Shown here in pieces: positions 1 through 6,438 of a stretch of DNA of 28,272 bases; the first letter of the stretch is position 1; every line of letters begins with the position of its first letter. The translations under genes were made by a program, and so were the position numbers. The stretch covers positions 1 to 28,272 of the forward strand of contig CAYYYL010000037.1 in the NCBI GenBank assembly GCA_964475835.1. Direction: 5' to 3'. The DNA comes from JABDCI01 sp964475835. Its GTDB lineage: Bacteria; Verrucomicrobiota; Verrucomicrobiia; JABWAM01. Below the pieces are notes generated by a model that did no database searches, was not told the origin of the DNA, and worked only from the letters and a program-made list of their open reading frames with translations.

Positions 1-239
1 TCCAACCCAGGCCTTCTCACTAATTTTTTGGTCCAGTTTTCGGGGGGCAGCTCAGCTTCAATCAACGTCGATTTTCCAACCCCATTTTCGCCAACGAAAA
101 ACGTTACAGCCGGATGGAAACTGAGCCTTTTGAGATTTTTGATGGCGGGGATGCAAAACGGGTATTCACAAAAGCTGGAAATTTTTTTCCGTTGGAGCCG
201 GACTGCAGAGAGATAGGATTGATCAAGTAAACGAGCCAT
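1..239 (-). CDS. AAA-type ATPase, N-terminal part (runs off the window)
   Basis: Reading from the ATG at 237-239, the first 79 codons are open to the window edge. The product begins MARLLDQSYLSAVRLQRKKI and carries a Walker A P-loop, GENGVGKST, near residues 50-58, followed by LIEA. The layout (short N-terminal strand, then VTFFVGENG and the P-loop by residue 60) matches the predicted ATPase group related to SMC/ABC ATPases (COG3910-like), whose cellular role is poorly known. The sequence after LIEA, encoded by about the last 53 bases, no longer resembles what normally follows this P-loop (usually a hydrophobic IAVAAG-type helix). The gene may be disrupted there, or the window end may be chimeric. 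It is divergent from the dioxygenase gene at 310, with about 70 bp between them. Confidence 0.75.
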   Translation of the reverse strand, partial: MARLLDQSYLSAVRLQRKKISSFCEYPFCIPAIKNLKRLSFHPAVTFFVGENGVGKSTLIEAELPPENWTKKLVRRPGL

Positions 240-258
240 TTTAATGAAATCGATCCTG

Positions 259-298
259 TTGATTTAATCAATTGCTACGCTCAATACCCAGTAGCAAT
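259..298. promoter_or_regulatory. Paired inverted repeats in the divergent intergenic region
   Basis: Two adjacent dyads lie between the divergent ATPase and dioxygenase genes. TTGATT-T-AATCAA occupies 259-271. ATTGCTAC (271-278) and GTAGCAAT (291-298) form a perfect 8-bp inverted repeat with a 12-base spacer ending 11 bases before the ATG at 310. They could be operators or an mRNA hairpin over the dioxygenase leader. No convincing -10/-35 pair was identified. Confidence 0.4.
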
Positions 299-309
299 AT
301 TCTGTCAGC

Positions 310-1026
310 ATGGAATCGATTACGGAAGCCCTGAATCAAAGCGGTTTTTTCATAAAACCCGACGTTCTTTCGAATTCTGAAGTTCAGGACCTCCTTCAAG
401 TCATTCCATCGCAAATCTCCGGAGCAGGCGCCAGAAACCTTTTTCGCACTTTTCCAGAGATTTCCTCTCTTGCTGCTTCCCCTGCCATCCGTTCCTTTGC
501 CGATGGAGTTTTAGGCCCGAAATGCTTCGCCGTCCGTGCCATTCTTTTCGATAAATCTCCCGAAGCGAACTGGAAGGTCACCTGGCATCAGGATCTTGCC
601 ATCGCTGTCCAATCCAAGGTTGAGGTTCCGGAATATGGTCCCTGGAGCGTGAAAGATGGGGTTCCACACGTCCACGCCCCAACCAGCCTGCTCGAACAGA
701 TGATCACCCTCCGAGTTCATCTGGACGACTGTACGGCAAATAACGGCCCGCTGCGTGTGATTCCGGGATCGCATCGTCATGGAAAGCTTTCACCTGAGCA
801 GATTGAGGAATGGCGAACCAAAGGATCAGAAGTTGTCTGCACGGTTCCCAAAGGAGGAATTCTTCTCATGCGTCCATTGCTTCTTCATGCTTCCTCCAAA
901 GCCGACTCTCCAGCTCATCGTCGCGTCATCCACCTGGAATATGCCGCTTCTGACTTGCCGAACGGGCTGGAATGGCATGATAAAATAGAGTCGCCCTATG
1001 ACCCCGCGCCTGACCACGGCCATTGA
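310..1026 (+). CDS. Phytanoyl-CoA dioxygenase (PhyH) family protein
   Basis: This 238-residue protein looks like a soluble Fe(II)/2-oxoglutarate-dependent oxygenase of the PhyH family. Members hydroxylate diverse small molecules; the substrate here cannot be inferred. The metal triad is visible: TWHQD gives His93 and Asp95, and PLLLHASSK gives the distal His193. The 2-oxoglutarate-binding arginine is probably in HRRVIHLEY (204-205). The stretch GPLRVIPGSHRHG (146-158) is the usual family signature between the two halves of the metal site. Length is close to that of compact bacterial PhyH proteins. No signal peptide is seen, so a cytoplasmic location is likely. No strong Shine-Dalgarno precedes the ATG. 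The 3' end overlaps the next gene by 29 bp, and this gene opens a co-directional run of five. Confidence 0.85.
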   Translation: MESITEALNQSGFFIKPDVLSNSEVQDLLQVIPSQISGAGARNLFRTFPEISSLAASPAIRSFADGVLGPKCFAVRAILFDKSPEANWKVTWHQDLAIAVQSKVEVPEYGPWSVKDGVPHVHAPTSLLEQMITLRVHLDDCTANNGPLRVIPGSHRHGKLSPEQIEEWRTKGSEVVCTVPKGGILLMRPLLLHASSKADSPAHRRVIHLEYAASDLPNGLEWHDKIESPYDPAPDHGH

Positions 1027-1630
1027 GGAAGTTTATACTGCCTTCGCGGATGTCCCCAAACCTTCCAAAATTGAAGGCTGTCCTCATTGCATCGAAGATA
1101 AAGGGATAGAAACTTTACTTTCAAAACCCCTTAGATTGTTGTCCTCCGAAGACCTTTCGGAATATGCCGCCGATGTTTTTCTAACCGTTGGAGACAATGC
1201 TGACTTTTTCTATTTTCTTCCGCGCATTCTGGAGCTTCTGGCAACCCAAACTCATTGGTGGCCCCATCCTGAAGTTGTCGCGCGAGCTATTAAAACTTCT
1301 GAATTCGATTCCTGGCCTCATTCCCAACAAAAATCCGTTTTAAACTACTTTGATGCCATTTTGGATGAATTGCTTGGCAAAGAGAATTCAGGCTTTGAAA
1401 TCGATTCCTGGATCTGTGCCGTTGGGCGTCTATTTCCTGATATTTCCTCTTATTTGAATCGCATCGCTGAGCATCCAAAAAGACTTCTCGAATTTTACGA
1501 TGTAAACAAAGAAGAATTAGCCGAAAACGACCTGACAAACTCCTTTTGGGATGTCCCCAACATTCAAAACCAGGTTGTAAATTGGTTTAACAGTCCTGTC
1601 ATTCGAAACAAAATTGAAGCAACATCATGA
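998..1630 (+). CDS. Conserved hypothetical protein with CxxC motif
   Basis: This 210-residue soluble protein belongs to a family I recognise only as conserved hypothetical. Its recurring features are an N-terminal GCPHC motif (residues 27-31), a segment around LLSSEDLSEYA, and TVGDNADFFYFLPRILEL, with acidic and aromatic residues. The CxxC pair and neighbouring histidine could bind metal, but no second pair is obvious. The ATG at 998 lies inside the end of the dioxygenase gene, in another frame. It gives an N-terminus of the expected form (MTPRLTTAIEEVYTAF), so the 29-bp overlap is probably real and suggests translational coupling. The stop overlaps the next start in an ATGA arrangement at 1627-1630. 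No enzymatic function is proposed. Confidence 0.75.
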   Translation: MTPRLTTAIEEVYTAFADVPKPSKIEGCPHCIEDKGIETLLSKPLRLLSSEDLSEYAADVFLTVGDNADFFYFLPRILELLATQTHWWPHPEVVARAIKTSEFDSWPHSQQKSVLNYFDAILDELLGKENSGFEIDSWICAVGRLFPDISSYLNRIAEHPKRLLEFYDVNKEELAENDLTNSFWDVPNIQNQVVNWFNSPVIRNKIEATS

Positions 1631-2257
1631 AACGCTTCATTCAAACCCTTACCTTTTTGTGCGGTCCCTGGATGATCCTGCCTGTTGGATTTATGGTTTT
1701 GTCATACGGATACAAACTTTCGAACAACGGAATTGGTGAAGCCCATGGCATTCAATTATTTCTGGATGGAAGCAGCGATTGGGGTGGAACATCCTTGTTC
1801 GCCGCCACTCTGTGTGCCTATCTTGTCTTTGGATTTCTAGCTTCCTGGCATTTGACTCTTCGTCTTGCAAGCACCTCGCTACCTTCGAGGTTTCTTTCGA
1901 AATTCATCATGAGTATTTATTTTCTGATCCCTCATTTTATTTTATTTTTTGGCAGCTTCTCTCCTGGGAATTGGCGACCACGATTTTCGAAACATGGCTC
2001 TTTGGGTAATCCTGTTATACCTGTTTTCCATCTTAATGATCGTCCGCTTGAGCTATACCTCCATGCGCTTACGGTGGAAGCTGTTCCTCGCCTCATTTTT
2101 CATGATGCTTTGGTTGGCATTGGGGAGTGACGGAAACACCTTGGTGGCAGGACAGTCACGCAATGCAGGAGATCCACCCAAACATATCGTCCGAGGTTGG
2201 CGACACACCGTGATGGTTACCTGGAATGAGACATGCGATCTCTTTTTTGGAAAGTAA
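1627..2257 (+). pseudogene. Multipass membrane protein, apparently frameshifted
   Basis: Read from the ATG at 1627, the first frame encodes hydrophobic helices (around GPWMILPVGFMVLSYGY, ATLCAYLVFGFLASWH, IYFLIPHFILFF). It then turns abruptly hydrophilic and ends at 2130. The +1 frame is open from 1928 to 2257 and continues with membrane-like sequence: LAASLLGIGD, MALWVILLYLFSILMIV, LFLASFFMMLWLALG. Joining the frames within the T-rich run at about 1934-1950 gives one protein of roughly 210 residues with about five helices ending in CDLFFGK. The split could be a genuine mutation, a sequencing error in the homopolymer-like tract, or programmed slippage. The start overlaps the upstream stop (ATGA), and the composite end at 2257 sits 14 bp before the next gene, which supports the joined reading. 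Family not recognised. Confidence 0.55.
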
Positions 2258-2271
2258 AACAAAAAAACAAC

Positions 2272-2514
2272 ATGAACCGTTACCAAAAAACAGCTATTTT
2301 CATCCTCCGTTTCATTGGATTTCTTTTCGTCTCACTGTCCCTTATTGGAATCATTTACGGATTGCTGGGCTATATTACCCAATCGCCTTTTTTCAAGGCT
2401 CCCAATTATGCCGCTGCTCGTTTTGGAGGGAGTTTTTTCTACGGGTTGCTCGGTTTACTTTTTTATGTATTTGCCATGCGCTGGGGCCGTTTTCTCGGAA
2501 AAGGACTCGATTAA
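2272..2514 (+). CDS. Small two-helix membrane protein
   Basis: An 80-residue hydrophobic protein starting MNRYQKTAIFILRFIG. It has two clear transmembrane segments, roughly residues 7-34 (ending in GIIYGLLGYI) and 50-70 (FYGLLGLLFYVFAMRWG), joined by a short loop with PNYAAARFGGS, and a charged tail. An in-frame ATG lies upstream at 2233, inside the preceding gene. I chose 2272 because it starts directly at the first membrane helix and lies after the upstream stop at 2257. Function is unknown. Its place between a membrane protein and a periplasmic peptidoglycan dipeptidase suggests an envelope-related role, which is inference only. Confidence 0.6.
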   Translation: MNRYQKTAIFILRFIGFLFVSLSLIGIIYGLLGYITQSPFFKAPNYAAARFGGSFFYGLLGLLFYVFAMRWGRFLGKGLD

Positions 2515-2529
2515 GAAACTTCCTTTTGA

Positions 2530-3192
2530 ATGAAGGCTCTCAGCACGAAAGCTTTCGTTTTCGCCTGCTTTTGCCTATGGATCCTTTGCATCGTCTCCGC
2601 TGAAAGCCAATCCCTGGAAGAAGGCTCCTTTCGAAAATCCGATCTCGTCGAGCTGATCAAACTTGATCCAAATCTGCGTCTCGAAATTCGCTACGCCACA
2701 ACAAACAACTTCACCGCGCACATCGTTTATCCGGAAGCGCGAGCCTTCCTGCAACGTCCTGTGGCTGAAGCTTTAATTCGTGCCAATCAAAACGTGCATA
2801 AGCTGGGGTTTGGGCTGGCGATCTTTGATGGATATCGTCCCTTGTCGGTTGTGAAATATTTTTGGGACGTCACCGAGTTGAAAAACAAAAAGTTCGTCGC
2901 GGATCCAAGCCGCGGCTCCACCCACAGCCGCGGATGCGCCGTCGATTTAACATTGTTCGATCTGAAAACTGGAAAGCTTGTGGATATGCCCAGCGAATAC
3001 GATGAATGGAGCGACCGCTCCGCAAGCGACTATCCAGGGGGAACAGAGCATCCGCGCAACATGCGTGACATTTTACGATCGGCCATGGAAAAAGAAGGCT
3101 TTATCCCCGCACCTGCCGAATGGTGGCACTATACGTACAAAGATTGGGAAGAATATCAAAATATGGATATTCCTTTTTCTCAAATTCCTTAA
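2530..3192 (+). CDS. Secreted VanX/DdpX-like D-alanyl-D-alanine dipeptidase
   Basis: A 220-residue zinc peptidase of family M15D (VanX/DdpX). The enzyme cleaves the D-Ala-D-Ala dipeptide; family members serve in vancomycin resistance (cytoplasmic VanX) or in scavenging of cell-wall dipeptide. The signature SxHxxGxAxD is present as STHSRGCAVD, giving zinc ligands His132 and Asp139. EWWH supplies the catalytic Glu197 and the third ligand His200. FDGYRP (99-104) holds the conserved arginine. An N-terminal signal peptide is evident (MKALSTKAFVFACFCLWILC, likely cut after IVSA), so export is expected, which fits dipeptide salvage in the periplasm better than antibiotic resistance; there is no vanHA or vanRS nearby. 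It starts 15 bp after the preceding gene and closes the operon. The substrate call rests on motif conservation. Confidence 0.88.
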   Translation: MKALSTKAFVFACFCLWILCIVSAESQSLEEGSFRKSDLVELIKLDPNLRLEIRYATTNNFTAHIVYPEARAFLQRPVAEALIRANQNVHKLGFGLAIFDGYRPLSVVKYFWDVTELKNKKFVADPSRGSTHSRGCAVDLTLFDLKTGKLVDMPSEYDEWSDRSASDYPGGTEHPRNMRDILRSAMEKEGFIPAPAEWWHYTYKDWEEYQNMDIPFSQIP

Positions 3193-3210
3193 GTGATGGT
3201 TGAAAGAAGT

Positions 3211-3300
3211 CTCGCGCAGAGACGCAAAGATTCCGGATCATGAGGCAAGCCGCCGAAATACCGCCCCCGACACTGCGTCGGGGCGGGATTTCGGCGATTC
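3211..3300. repeat. Dispersed intergenic hairpin repeat, copy 1
   Basis: After CTCGCGCAGAGACGCAAAG and ATTCCGGATCATGA, bases 3251-3296 form a long, nearly perfect stem. Arms of about 20 bases (CGCCGAAATACCG... and ...CGGGATTTCGGCG) close on CCCCGAC-ACTGC-GTCGGGG at 3265-3283. A closely related copy lies at 5571-5716 and a decayed one at 7900-7969. This copy lies between the ends of the convergent dipeptidase and FG-GAP genes, where it could act as a bidirectional terminator. Confidence 0.8.
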
Positions 3301-3333
3301 TTTGACCTTTTGCAGCCACTCAAGCCGCCCCTG

Positions 3334-3355
3334 TCCCCTCCTTTGCAGGAGGGGA
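3334..3355. terminator. GC-rich hairpin between convergent genes
   Basis: TCCCCTCCT-TTGC-AGGAGGGGA is a perfect 9-bp stem with a four-base loop, between the convergent genes ending at 3192 and 3469. It lacks a long T tract, so it may be a repeat-type hairpin instead of a canonical intrinsic terminator. Confidence 0.4.
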
Positions 3356-3468
3356 ATTCCAACCTTTTCACCTTGGCGTCTTTGCGCGAACCATTCCGCT
3401 TTCGACTTCCAATCCATGGGCACCAGTGTGCATTCGTGACTGAAATCGGTGCCTGCGGGAATTTCGGA

Positions 3469-5262
3469 TCAATCGTAGGAATTCTTGAAAAGCGATCCCA
3501 ATTTGTTGATGGCATTCGTGTCCGGTTTCTTGTGCTTGAAACCGTAATCGATGTACCATTGATTGTTGTCGAGCGCCTTTTGAGCGTGATTGTATAGCTT
3601 CGTCGTATCGGCTGTCTGCCCCTCTTCGCTGCCCTGCAGGTCACGCAAACAGTCCCCGGTATCTGTATTCGTTGCGAGGATGCGTCCGTACGGCGTCAGG
3701 CCATTGATCTGGGTGGTGCTATGCACATGATCATCCAGAATATCGTAATAGTCGCGTCCCGGGTCACGCCCGTTGACATCGATATTCATGAGTGACGCAA
3801 CGGTCGAGCCCTGCCACATGAGCGATCCACTCCAGTTTTGTTCAAACTGGCTGAAGATGCCCGGCTGGGTGGCCCGGTAGTTTTGACCTTCCGGTGCATT
3901 CGGCTCCGAGATGGGTTCAAAAATCACCCGTTTACCCTGCGAAGAATTGATAAAGCTCGTTGCCATGCCGCTGAACCAGGAGGCAGGCTTGCTCGTATAA
4001 TTTGAATTCCAATTGGCAAAGATCGCCACAGTCCATAATCCGTTGTTGTTCATCGTGGTCACAAAACGGTTATAGATCCCCGTGAGTTGAAAGTATGGCG
4101 CCGGCAGGTAGTTGCCAACATCGGCCGGTCCAAGCATTTCAATGACAGCTCCGGTGAGTCCGTTGTTTTTGAGGCTTGTGGCGAATGCCTGCATTTCCGC
4201 GTCACTCATCGTGAACCAGTAATTCACGGGACCGTAGAAAACACTCATCAGAGGAGGGCGGAATCCCACAAATTGAATCCCGGAAGAGGGCAGCGAATTT
4301 GCAACGACAGGCATCCCAAAGTTCCGGTCACCGCCACTGCTCTGGCGGAAGTACCAGCCCTTCCAAACCACGTCATACACCCCTACATCGGCCTTGCCAT
4401 CTCCGTCGTAATCCGCAGGGACGGGCATGGCTCGGTTGGGAGTCGAATATTCGACCGTATAGGAGCCTCCGGTGCTTTTGTTGATCTGCCAGTTGGCGAT
4501 CACTCCACCAACTCTCGTCGCATAGGGATTGTAGGTGGCGAGATCCGCCTTTTTATCCCCATCGTAGTCCGCTGGAACAGGAATCGCCCGATCGTTGCCA
4601 ACAACACCAAAGGTCTCGACGCGAAGCACATTATTGGTCGTCTGAGAAATGTACCAGGTTCCCCGATGCGGGTCGAAAACAGAAATGTCCGCTCTCTTAT
4701 CTCCATCATAATCCGCAGGCACAGGGATGGTGCCCGCAAATCCAAAGGCCGGATTCAGGAATGTGCCATCTTTGGATCGGATGAGAAACCATTTGTAGTT
4801 CGTCGGATCATAAACCGCGCGATCCATCATTCCATCGCCATCGTAATCTGCGGCCACGGGAAAGGCCCCGAGGTAGCCAAACTGGAATGTCACAAAACCT
4901 GCACCACTTTGAAGGAGAAACCAATTTCCATTGGATGGATCATAAACTGCAAAATCAGCCGTGCCGTCCCCGTCCCAATCGCCCGGAACAGGGATCACAC
5001 CTGTATAGCCAAATTGTTGGGTACGTGAGGCATATCCAAACTTGCTCTGCAAAATGGTCCAGGTGTAGGTACTGGTGTCCATAATGGTCGGGTCCGCTTT
5101 GCCATCCCCGTCAAAATCAAGCTTTGGAAAGGTGCATATCGCCGGCACCATTTCCGATTTTCTGCTTAGTGGCGAGGATGGCGCCGCCACACCATCGCCC
5201 ATACCAATCAACAGGACAAAAAGGAACAGACACAATAAACACCTTACATTTGCCAGAGACAT
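3469..5262 (-). CDS. Secreted FG-GAP repeat protein with glycosidase-like C-terminal domain
   Basis: A 597-residue exported protein. The N-terminal signal peptide (hydrophobic CLLCLFLFVLLIGMG, cut near GVAAP) is followed by six FG-GAP/VCBS-type repeats of about 45-50 residues. Each has a calcium-loop motif, at residues 49-57 (DFDGDGKAD), 95-103, 139-147, 184-192, 232-240 and 284-292. These probably form a beta-propeller-like adhesive or carbohydrate-contacting module. Residues ~330-597 look like a TIM-barrel glycoside hydrolase, with alternating hydrophobic strands (GAVIEML, WTVAIFANWN, KRVIFEPISEPN). Glu449 or Glu453 in FEPISEPN is a candidate acid/base residue of a GH5-like enzyme; the nucleophile was not identified, so the family call is tentative. 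A good ribosome-binding site (AGGAG, 6 bases before the ATG) supports the start. Its end is convergent with the dipeptidase gene. Confidence 0.78.
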   Translation of the reverse strand: MSLANVRCLLCLFLFVLLIGMGDGVAAPSSPLSRKSEMVPAICTFPKLDFDGDGKADPTIMDTSTYTWTILQSKFGYASRTQQFGYTGVIPVPGDWDGDGTADFAVYDPSNGNWFLLQSGAGFVTFQFGYLGAFPVAADYDGDGMMDRAVYDPTNYKWFLIRSKDGTFLNPAFGFAGTIPVPADYDGDKRADISVFDPHRGTWYISQTTNNVLRVETFGVVGNDRAIPVPADYDGDKKADLATYNPYATRVGGVIANWQINKSTGGSYTVEYSTPNRAMPVPADYDGDGKADVGVYDVVWKGWYFRQSSGGDRNFGMPVVANSLPSSGIQFVGFRPPLMSVFYGPVNYWFTMSDAEMQAFATSLKNNGLTGAVIEMLGPADVGNYLPAPYFQLTGIYNRFVTTMNNNGLWTVAIFANWNSNYTSKPASWFSGMATSFINSSQGKRVIFEPISEPNAPEGQNYRATQPGIFSQFEQNWSGSLMWQGSTVASLMNIDVNGRDPGRDYYDILDDHVHSTTQINGLTPYGRILATNTDTGDCLRDLQGSEEGQTADTTKLYNHAQKALDNNQWYIDYGFKHKKPDTNAINKLGSLFKNSYD

Positions 5263-5267
5263 TTTAA

Positions 5268-5272
5268 CTCCT
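5268..5272 (-). promoter_or_regulatory. Strong ribosome-binding site of the FG-GAP gene
   Basis: On the minus strand AAAAGGAGTTAAAATG places AGGAG at the ideal distance from the start codon at 5262. Most genes in the window lack a clear Shine-Dalgarno, so this one stands out and fixes the start. Confidence 0.75.
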
Positions 5273-5318
5273 TTTATAAGCTTTTTATAATTTGCGTACT
5301 AAACCGCATTCACGCGCC

Positions 5319-5373
5319 CTTATAAAAATCCATTGGAATTGCGACAACTTTTATTCCTCCCGTAACATGTTAC
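5319..5373 (-). promoter_or_regulatory. Candidate promoter and operator of the FG-GAP gene
   Basis: On the minus strand, TTGTCG (5342-5347) and TATAAG (5319-5324) are separated by exactly 17 bases, a plausible -35/-10 pair that would give a leader of about 50 nt. Just upstream of the -35, GTAACATGTTAC (5362-5373) is a perfect 12-bp palindrome, a possible regulator site. This rests on consensus matching only. Confidence 0.4.
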
Positions 5374-5759
5374 TATTAGAGATCGTTACACGAGCCCCAT
5401 GGGAAAATGGACACAAACCGTTGCGCGTTCGCTCACAGACGAACCCCGAAGACACGGAAATTTCATGGGTTTTCCAATACGCCTACAACCCATTGATAAT
5501 GGTGGTTCTTTAAATAATGGCAGAAATCGGGATGAACCACACAGAGACACGTAGCGGAAGAAAAGAATATCTCGCGCAGAAACGCAGGGACGCAGAGATT
5601 CCGGATCATGAAGCAAGCCGCCGAAATACCGGCCCCGACGCTGCGTCGGGGAGGGATTTTGGCGATTTTCCTTTGCCTTTCGAAATCTGTGTCAATCTGC
5701 GTGAATCTGTGGCTTAAAACTCAGTGCCTCAGCGCTCTCTGCGCTTAAATCATCCAGCC
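5374..5759. other. Non-coding stretch with repeat debris
   Basis: No supportable gene is seen between the FG-GAP promoter and the end of the SRPBCC gene. The stretch holds phrases such as CACAGAGACACG and CGAAGACACGG that recur in the other gaps, then repeat copy 2. Near 5731-5745, AGCGC-TCTCT-GCGCT forms a short stem just downstream of the SRPBCC stop codon and may help terminate that minus-strand transcript. Confidence 0.6.
5571..5716. repeat. Dispersed intergenic hairpin repeat, copy 2
   Basis: This matches copy 1 across ATTCCGGATCATGA, GCAAGCCGCCGAAATACC and the central stem. Here the stem (5619-5664) closes as CCCCGACGC-T-GCGTCGGGG, a longer perfect inner arm than in copy 1. It is followed by a tail with CTGTGTCAATCTGCGTGAAT that also appears, altered, in copy 3 (7900-7969). 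It lies downstream of the minus-strand SRPBCC gene. Confidence 0.8.
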
Positions 5760-6209
5760 CTAATCCGGTATTTCCGCTTCAACCAACTGGCCAAGAAGCA
5801 CGAGCGATTCCTGCCAGCCCATGTAACATGCTTCGGGAGGGATCACACTGGGAATGCCTTCCTGCACAATCTTCAGCTCCGTGCCACAGAACACCTTCTT
5901 CAGTGTAATCGTGACACGCATTTCGCCGGGGAGGTTCGCGTCGTCAAACTTATCGGTGTAGCAAATGCGTTCGTGCGGCACCAACTCGACGTAGGTTCCT
6001 CCAAAGGAATGACTCTTCCCGCTCGTGAAGTTCGTGAACGACATTTGATGGCCACCTCCGACTTTCGCATCCAGGTGGTGAACCTTGCACGTGAATCCGT
6101 TCGGAGGAAGCCATTTTGCCAGGGCTTCAGCATCAAGGAACGCACGGTAAATTCTTTCGGGTGGCGCACGGAGGACACGGTGAAGTTGAATCGTGTTTGA
6201 AGAACTCAT
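5760..6209 (-). CDS. SRPBCC (AHSA1-type) domain protein
   Basis: A 149-residue single-domain protein of the START/Bet v 1-like SRPBCC superfamily, AHSA1 branch. It starts MSSSNTIQLHRVLRAPPERI. The stretch RAPPERIYRAFLDAEALAKWLPP (residues ~14-36) is the typical first helix pair of this group, followed by strands including GGTYVELVPHERICYTD and MRVTITLKKV, and a C-terminal helix (GWQESLVLLGQLVE). The fold makes a hydrophobic cavity for a ligand; members are often annotated as polyketide cyclase/dehydrase or Hsp90-activator-like, but the actual role is usually unknown. No signal peptide is present, so it is probably cytoplasmic. It is monocistronic, and its 5' end faces the divergent PBP2-like gene across the 31-bp inverted repeat. 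Confidence 0.85.
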   Translation of the reverse strand: MSSSNTIQLHRVLRAPPERIYRAFLDAEALAKWLPPNGFTCKVHHLDAKVGGGHQMSFTNFTSGKSHSFGGTYVELVPHERICYTDKFDDANLPGEMRVTITLKKVFCGTELKIVQEGIPSVIPPEACYMGWQESLVLLGQLVEAEIPD

Positions 6210-6311
6210 TCAAAAATGATGCGTGGCGTTGTGGCAATTTTCAAGTGTTCAAGTCTGAAAATAATTGGATCGTGAGCCCCTGTGGCTTTGATCCTTCAGA
6301 TCACAGAGATT

Positions 6312-6396
6312 TTCACCACGAAGGACACGAAGAGCACGAAGTATAAATTCATTTTTCATGATAGGACTTCGTGCTCTTCGTGTCCTTCGTGGTGAA
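6312..6396. repeat. Perfect 31-bp inverted repeat built from CACGAAG units
   Basis: The arm at 6312-6342 starts TTCACCACGAAGGACACGAA and is exactly the reverse complement of 6366-6396, with a 23-base AT-rich spacer. Each arm holds three CACGAAG units at 9-base spacing. The element sits between the divergent SRPBCC and PBP2-like genes. It would form a cruciform or strong RNA hairpin in either leader. Confidence 0.9.
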
Positions 6397-6438
6397 TAGA
6401 GTGCTGCGTCAAGACCAAGACAATGCTAGAAATACGAG

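Noticed and set aside
2530..3192. Dipeptidase considered as a vancomycin-resistance vanX
   Set aside because: It has a signal peptide and lacks vanH, vanA and vanRS neighbours, so periplasmic dipeptide salvage is more likely.
4087..5028. Open frame of 313 codons on the + strand
   Set aside because: It is antisense to the FG-GAP gene. Its length comes from the repeated, biased codons of the repeats; the minus-strand reading has clear domains, a signal peptide and a ribosome-binding site.
5292..5717. Small open frames in the intergenic repeats
   Set aside because: They run through repeat sequence, overlap each other in several frames and lack start signals.
6312..6342. CACGAAG tandem units considered as a CRISPR-like array
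   Set aside because: Only three 7-base units with 2-base gaps and an inverted partner; there are no spacers and no cas genes.
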